This document shows, one piece after another, positions 60,181 through 64,000 of a stretch of 64,000 bases of DNA. The notes below the pieces were generated by a model, which made no database searches, was not told the DNA's origin, and saw only the letters and a program-made list of their open reading frames with translations. Made by a program: the position numbers and the translations under genes. Source of the stretch: Lachnospiraceae bacterium JLR.KK008 (GTDB taxonomy: Bacteria; Bacillota; Clostridia; Lachnospirales; Lachnospiraceae); contig CP143548.1 in NCBI GenBank assembly GCA_037015955.1, forward strand, positions 1,854,001-1,918,000. The letters are read 5' to 3'. Positions within the stretch are counted from its first letter, which is position 1; every line of letters begins with the position of its first letter.

Positions 60181-60468
60181 CTATTTTTTCATCTTCGCCT
60201 TGATCTTATCCATGGCGTCCACGAACACAAGAATCTCTGCCACCGCCTCATACAATTCCGGCGGAATGGCATCTCCGATCTCCAGACGTGACAGGGTATC
60301 CGCCAGCTTCGTGTCTGCATGGACCGGTACCTCGGCCTCCTTTGCCTTCTCGATGATCCGCTCTGCCAGTGCACCCCGGCCACTGGCCACGACTCTCGGC
60401 GCATTGTCCGATGGATCATAAGAAAGTGCAATCGCCTGTTTTGGTTTCTCGTCTCTGCCACTGCCCAT
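60181..60468 (-). CDS. ylqH: YlqH, cytoplasmic FlhB-C-terminus-like protein
   Basis: 95-aa homologue of the cytosolic C-terminal domain of FlhB/EscU (AIALSYDPSDNAPRVVASGR ... LAERIIEKAKEAEVPVHADTKLADTL ... IPPELYEAVAEILVFVDAMDK). The NPTH self-cleavage motif and membrane part are lacking. In Bacillus the equivalent, ylqH, lies after ylqG near rnhB; its function is unknown. It overlaps no gene; the ATG is 12 bp after ylqG. Confidence 0.9.
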   Translation of the reverse strand: MGSGRDEKPKQAIALSYDPSDNAPRVVASGRGALAERIIEKAKEAEVPVHADTKLADTLSRLEIGDAIPPELYEAVAEILVFVDAMDKIKAKMKK

Positions 60469-60479
60469 ATCCGGTCTCC

Positions 60480-62297
60480 TTATGCTCTCACATCAAACGA
60501 CAGATCACTGACGACACTGATATTTCTGTCTGTCTTTATGATCTCTTCCATCACATTATCCTGATCCTCTTTCAGCATCAGCTTTGTCTCCGCATGATAC
60601 CCTTTCTCTGTAAGCCTTTGGGTAAGCCGGTCAATGTTTTTCTCCAGAAGATCCAGACTTGCCTCGTCTGCCAGATAAAAATTGGTATTGATCCTGCCCC
60701 GCTCCATCGCCACATACACATCGACCCGGCCCAGATGTGACATATCCAGATGCAGAAAGGCACTTACATTGCCATCCTTCCTGGCCAGATTCTTCTTATT
60801 TGTATATACATAGAGATCGCCATGGGCATTTTGTCCTTTGAATTTCAGCGGAAGCTGCACATAGGCGTACATCTGATTGAGCTGATTCATAAAATCGACG
60901 TTTTCTCTGATATTCTGTACACTTCTAAAGAGCGGTGAATCCGTTCTCGCCGTCTCCGACAGGGCGCGCGTCAATGCCCGTGTCTGTTCATTCAGACGAT
61001 CGTACAGCTTCGCCACCTCTTTCTTCTCCACCTCTTCCGGCGAAGTAAGGGTCCACTGATTCGATATTTTATCCTGAAGCACCTTTTGAAACGGTTTTGA
61101 TAAAAACAGATCTTTCACCGCTGCCTGTTGCTCGGGGCTCTGTGCCTGCCTGCTCAGCTCCCTGACTGCCCGGTAAAGCTCATCTTCTCCGAGTTCTCCC
61201 TGCTGGAGCTGACGGATCAGTTCCTCGCTGCCACCCGCCCCTTTCACAAGGGCTGCCAGCTTCGCCTGTTCCTCTTTCAGCACGGCATTTTCCACTGCCG
61301 ATGCCTGTTCCGTTCCGGCTTTCCCGGTCTGCGCGGTTTCCTGCGGCTTCTGTCCGTCCAGGGTCTCCCCGATCTCCTCCTCCACAAAAACCGCTGCTTT
61401 CTGTCCCTCGGACGCCGCTTTCTGCGCCGTCTCCTGCGACTCTGCCTTTCCAGCCGCCTCTCCTTCCGGGCGCACGGCTGTTTCCTGCTCCGTCTCCTGC
61501 CCTTCTCCCTCTTCCAGTATCGAGACATCTTCCAGCACCTGTTGTCCTGACACAGATGTCATATCCCCGGCGGCGGCTTCCTGCCCTTCCTTTCCGGCAA
61601 AAATCGTCAGCAGCTGATCGATAAACGCCGCCGTCTCCCCGGGGCCTCCCGTGGCAAACAGGTCCATCACAGCCTGCGGAATCTCCTCCGCCACCTGCGA
61701 GAACGCAGAGAGAAGCTGATGTTCATAATTTTTATAAGCCGTGAACTGCTGCAGATTTTCCGGCGTCACCGGAATGCCCAGCCGATTCATCTGAACAATG
61801 GCAGTCACATCCGCCTCCGGCATTTCCGCTACCTGCTGGTACATATCCTGCACCGCTTCCTTCCCGATCGACATCCCTTCGGACATCATGGAAAAGATCA
61901 TCTGCATACTTCTCCCGTTTGCCTCAATGCCAGCCTGTGAAAGCGCTTTCAGCGCTGTGCTTTCCTGCGACATATTCCAGAACAGCGGACGCAGGTTAAT
62001 CACACCGGAAGACTGGGAACGGACTTCGAACGTCACGTTCTGTCCTGTGGAAGCTGCGATCTCCTGATCCATCCTGGCGTTGACGACAACGTCTCTGGCG
62101 ATCCGTATCTGTATTTCATTGCCGCTTTTGCCGACAATCTCACCACTGATCGTCTGTCCCGGTTCCAGGCTGCCCGTCTGAACAGGCGTCTGCGGCCTTC
62201 CCCCATCGTTCGTCGTCGTATCTGTACGGGAAGGGACAGTATCTGTCCTCATATCCGATCCGTTCGTATAAAAAAGTCCCGATAAATTCAGCGCCAT
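60480..62297 (-). CDS. YlqG/FliK-like protein with hook-length-control domain
   Basis: 605-aa protein. An N-terminal globular region (about 40-230) is followed by a long Glu/Gln/Ala-rich low-complexity linker (about 240-350) and a C-terminal Flg_hook (FliK) domain (LPLKFKGQNAHGDLYVYTN ... HLDMSHLGRVDVYVAMERGRINTNFYLADE, about 490-585). It is likely the counterpart of ylqG, which pairs with ylqH. FliK measures hook length and talks to FlhB in flagella; here both parts are present without flagellar genes, so they may form an independent module. Confidence 0.85.
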   Translation of the reverse strand: MALNLSGLFYTNGSDMRTDTVPSRTDTTTNDGGRPQTPVQTGSLEPGQTISGEIVGKSGNEIQIRIARDVVVNARMDQEIAASTGQNVTFEVRSQSSGVINLRPLFWNMSQESTALKALSQAGIEANGRSMQMIFSMMSEGMSIGKEAVQDMYQQVAEMPEADVTAIVQMNRLGIPVTPENLQQFTAYKNYEHQLLSAFSQVAEEIPQAVMDLFATGGPGETAAFIDQLLTIFAGKEGQEAAAGDMTSVSGQQVLEDVSILEEGEGQETEQETAVRPEGEAAGKAESQETAQKAASEGQKAAVFVEEEIGETLDGQKPQETAQTGKAGTEQASAVENAVLKEEQAKLAALVKGAGGSEELIRQLQQGELGEDELYRAVRELSRQAQSPEQQAAVKDLFLSKPFQKVLQDKISNQWTLTSPEEVEKKEVAKLYDRLNEQTRALTRALSETARTDSPLFRSVQNIRENVDFMNQLNQMYAYVQLPLKFKGQNAHGDLYVYTNKKNLARKDGNVSAFLHLDMSHLGRVDVYVAMERGRINTNFYLADEASLDLLEKNIDRLTQRLTEKGYHAETKLMLKEDQDNVMEEIIKTDRNISVVSDLSFDVRA

Positions 62298-62311
62298 GAT
62301 CTCTCCTGTCT

Positions 62312-63145
62312 TTACCTGCCCTGATCTCTGTCCTGTCCGCTCTGTTCGCCACCCGGCTGATCCACTCCGGAGCCTGATATATTTTTAATAAAAGTCTTTC
62401 TGTGAATCGGGCTGGGCCCGAGTTTTCTCAGCGCGGCAATATGTTCCTGTGAGCCATAACCTTTGTTGGCAGCAAATCCATAGCCCGGCAGTACGGTGTC
62501 ATAATCTGTCATCATCCGGTCTCTCGTTACCTTCGCTACAATACTCGCCGCTGCAATCGATATGCTTTTGGCATCTCCTTTGATGATCGGTATCTGCCTG
62601 ATCTCCACCTGCGGTATCGTCACCGCATCGTTGAGTAAAAGATCCGGCTTTACCGTAAGCGCGCTGATCGCCTGCCGCATCGCCTCATAGGTAGCCTGCA
62701 GAATATTGATTTCATCGATCCGCTCCGGAGATACAAAGCCAAGCCCCACACTCACAGCCTTTTCTATAATTATATCGTACAATTCTTCTCTTTTTTTAGC
62801 GCTGAGCTGTTTGGAATCGTTAAGATACAAAATATCACAATTCTTTGGCAAAATAACAGCCCCCGCCACGACCGGCCCTGCCAGCGGCCCTCTGCCAACC
62901 TCATCGATACCACAGATATAGGTGTACTGCCCATACTTTTTCTCGTAAGCCTGCATCGCCTCCGTGCGCTTTTTCTCTTTTTCCAGAGCCATGACCTGCC
63001 TGCGCGCCCGCTTCACAAGCGCCTGCACGCCCGCGCGCGCATCATTTTCATATTGTTTGACAAATGCAGGCAGCTTTTCCGTATCCGCTGCCTGCATTTC
63101 TTCTCTGATCACACTGACCGTAACCGCACTTATCTTCCGTTCCAT
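62312..63145 (-). CDS. rnhB: Ribonuclease HII
   Basis: 277-aa RNase HII removing ribonucleotides from DNA. The catalytic motif ICGIDEVGRGPLAGPVVAGAV (Asp and Glu, about 77-97) is followed by DSKQLSAKKREELYD, the later Asp in LLNDAV, and SIAAASIVAKVTRDRMM. It has an N-terminal extension of about 70 residues (rich in Lys/Glu) and a short polar tail compared with minimal RNase HII, a form common in Clostridia. AAAAGGAG precedes the ATG at 63145. Confidence 0.95.
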   Translation of the reverse strand: MERKISAVTVSVIREEMQAADTEKLPAFVKQYENDARAGVQALVKRARRQVMALEKEKKRTEAMQAYEKKYGQYTYICGIDEVGRGPLAGPVVAGAVILPKNCDILYLNDSKQLSAKKREELYDIIIEKAVSVGLGFVSPERIDEINILQATYEAMRQAISALTVKPDLLLNDAVTIPQVEIRQIPIIKGDAKSISIAAASIVAKVTRDRMMTDYDTVLPGYGFAANKGYGSQEHIAALRKLGPSPIHRKTFIKNISGSGVDQPGGEQSGQDRDQGR

Positions 63146-63182
63146 GGATCTCCTTTTACCGATGATCATTTGTAACCGCCAT

Positions 63183-63722
63183 CTACTGATGCTTCAATAT
63201 CCCAAATTTACTGAACGGCCAGATCCGTATCCAGGCCCGGCCGATAATGTCCTGACGCCGGATATTCCCTACGCTTGGGTCCCGGCTGTCCGAACTGTTG
63301 TTTCGATTGTCACCGAGCACAAAATATTCATCTTCACCGAGTGCAATCTCTTCGTAAGCACGTCCCGGCGATTCCATGATCTCCCGGCCGTAAGACTCTT
63401 CCAGTACTTCGCCGTCGATATAAATCGTTCCTTCTTCATCGATCTGCACGGTTTCTCCCGGCATACCGATGATCCGCTTAATATAATAGGTATCCTCATC
63501 ATACCGGAACGGAAACACGATGATGTCAAACCGCCTGGGGTCACTGAACCGATATGTGATCTTATCTACGATCAGGTTATCGCTGTCGCTGAGCGTAGAC
63601 TCCATGGAACTGCCGCTCACCTCTGTCCTCTGCCCCACAAAGGTAATAACCAGATAAGTGAGTGCCAGTACGACTAACAGATAAATACTTGTATCCAATA
63701 GTTCTTTCACTGCTTTTTTCAT
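63183..63722 (-). CDS. lepB: Signal peptidase I
   Basis: 179-aa type I signal peptidase. One N-terminal membrane helix (about 12-30) precedes the catalytic-Ser box VSGSSMESTL (Ser39), the catalytic-Lys box YYIKRIIGMPGE (about 80-91) and the C-terminal LGDNRNNSSDSRDPSVG. Small LepB of this kind is normal for Firmicutes. It sits between rbgA and rnhB, two bases after the rbgA stop, so it belongs to that operon. It would process the signal peptides of the exported proteins seen elsewhere in the window. Confidence 0.96.
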   Translation of the reverse strand: MKKAVKELLDTSIYLLVVLALTYLVITFVGQRTEVSGSSMESTLSDSDNLIVDKITYRFSDPRRFDIIVFPFRYDEDTYYIKRIIGMPGETVQIDEEGTIYIDGEVLEESYGREIMESPGRAYEEIALGEDEYFVLGDNRNNSSDSRDPSVGNIRRQDIIGRAWIRIWPFSKFGILKHQ

Positions 63723-63723
63723 T

Positions 63724-64000
63724 TTATCTTACCTGCTCCGGTCTTTCCAGAGTAATCCTTCCCAGCTTTCCGCTTCTGAATTCTTCCATAAGTATGGAAG
63801 AGGCTTTTCGTATATCAGGTTGTTCTCCCTTTAAAAAGCATCTGCGTTTCACACAGATTTCCGTCAATATAGAATAATCGTCCCCCGTCTCCTCCACCGA
63901 GAAGCGGTCATATAAAATTCCCGGATACTGCTCCCGCAAAAAGGAGATCAGCTCGACCGCCAGTTCATCCATATGCAGAATTTCATCGTTCATGGAGCCA
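63724..64000 (-). CDS. rbgA: Ribosome biogenesis GTPase RbgA (YlqF), C-terminal part
   Basis: The last 92 codons of a gene entering from the right edge. The frame reads GSMNDEILHMDELAVELISFL..., matching the point in RbgA/YlqF just after the GTPase domain (GSI-DEILDMEELA in relatives), and ends ...EFRSGKLGRITLERP. RbgA is a circularly permuted GTPase required for late 50S assembly. Position upstream of lepB and rnhB agrees with the usual Firmicutes order. Confidence 0.85.
   Translation of the reverse strand, partial: GSMNDEILHMDELAVELISFLREQYPGILYDRFSVEETGDDYSILTEICVKRRCFLKGEQPDIRKASSILMEEFRSGKLGRITLERPEQVR

Overview
The window reads as chromosome of a spore-forming, Gram-positive Clostridia, most likely a Lachnospiraceae-type gut anaerobe. 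The evidence is spoIVA with a sigma-E type promoter, a cysteine/glycine-rich spore-coat-like peptide, the order rbgA-lepB-rnhB-ylqG-ylqH-yraN, a class B sortase, TnpV and a tcp-type conjugation locus. No rRNA, tRNA or CRISPR array was recognised.

Layout. (1) 1-5.1 kb is an accessory module: a C5 DNA methyltransferase followed by a gene cut by the window edge (possible restriction partner), a serine resolvase, small conserved genes, an excisionase-like HTH protein, a zinc-finger DUF6076-like protein and TnpV. (2) 5.1-16.1 kb, all on the minus strand, is a conjugation locus in the order coiled-coil membrane protein, TcpK-like winged helix, palindrome-dense candidate oriT, TcpM-like tyrosine recombinase/relaxase, 922-aa surface protein, TcpA, TcpC, TcpD, TcpE, VirB4. 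The distal transfer genes (VirB6-like, peptidoglycan hydrolase) are absent; the TnpV module sits where they would be expected. (3) 16.4-22.6 kb is a low-density mobile region: a Rha-type regulator hit by an IS30 element just after its start codon (13-bp target duplication), a small RHH protein, a PD-(D/E)XK transposase, a tandem winged-helix protein and a subtilase remnant. (4) 22.7-29.1 kb is a two-gene unit: sortase B and one giant BspA/InlB-type adhesin with an SPQTG sorting signal, under a promoter with a paired repeat. (5) 29.2-31.6 kb is a candidate anti-phage operon: AAA ATPase, DUF4435/TOPRIM-like protein (PARIS-like arrangement) and a very acidic small protein.

(6) From 31.8 kb the genes are mostly core chromosome: spore-coat-like peptide, two small hypotheticals, leuS, an exported protein, a CvpA-like-family membrane protein split by an in-frame TGA, an EF-G paralogue, tyrA-aroA, spoIVA, a vWA/MoxR pair, gpsA-plsY-der, a DUF512 radical-SAM protein, a long-form PRPP synthetase, a PfkB sugar kinase, a two-component system, pgeF with a methyltransferase fragment, yraN, ylqH, ylqG, rnhB, lepB and the end of rbgA.

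The most interesting region is the tcpK-oriT-tcpM segment (15.09-15.65 kb). Its gene order and size match the atypical pCW3 relaxase system of Clostridium perfringens, but here it is on what looks like an integrated element, and the recombinase keeps the full tyrosine-recombinase catalytic set.
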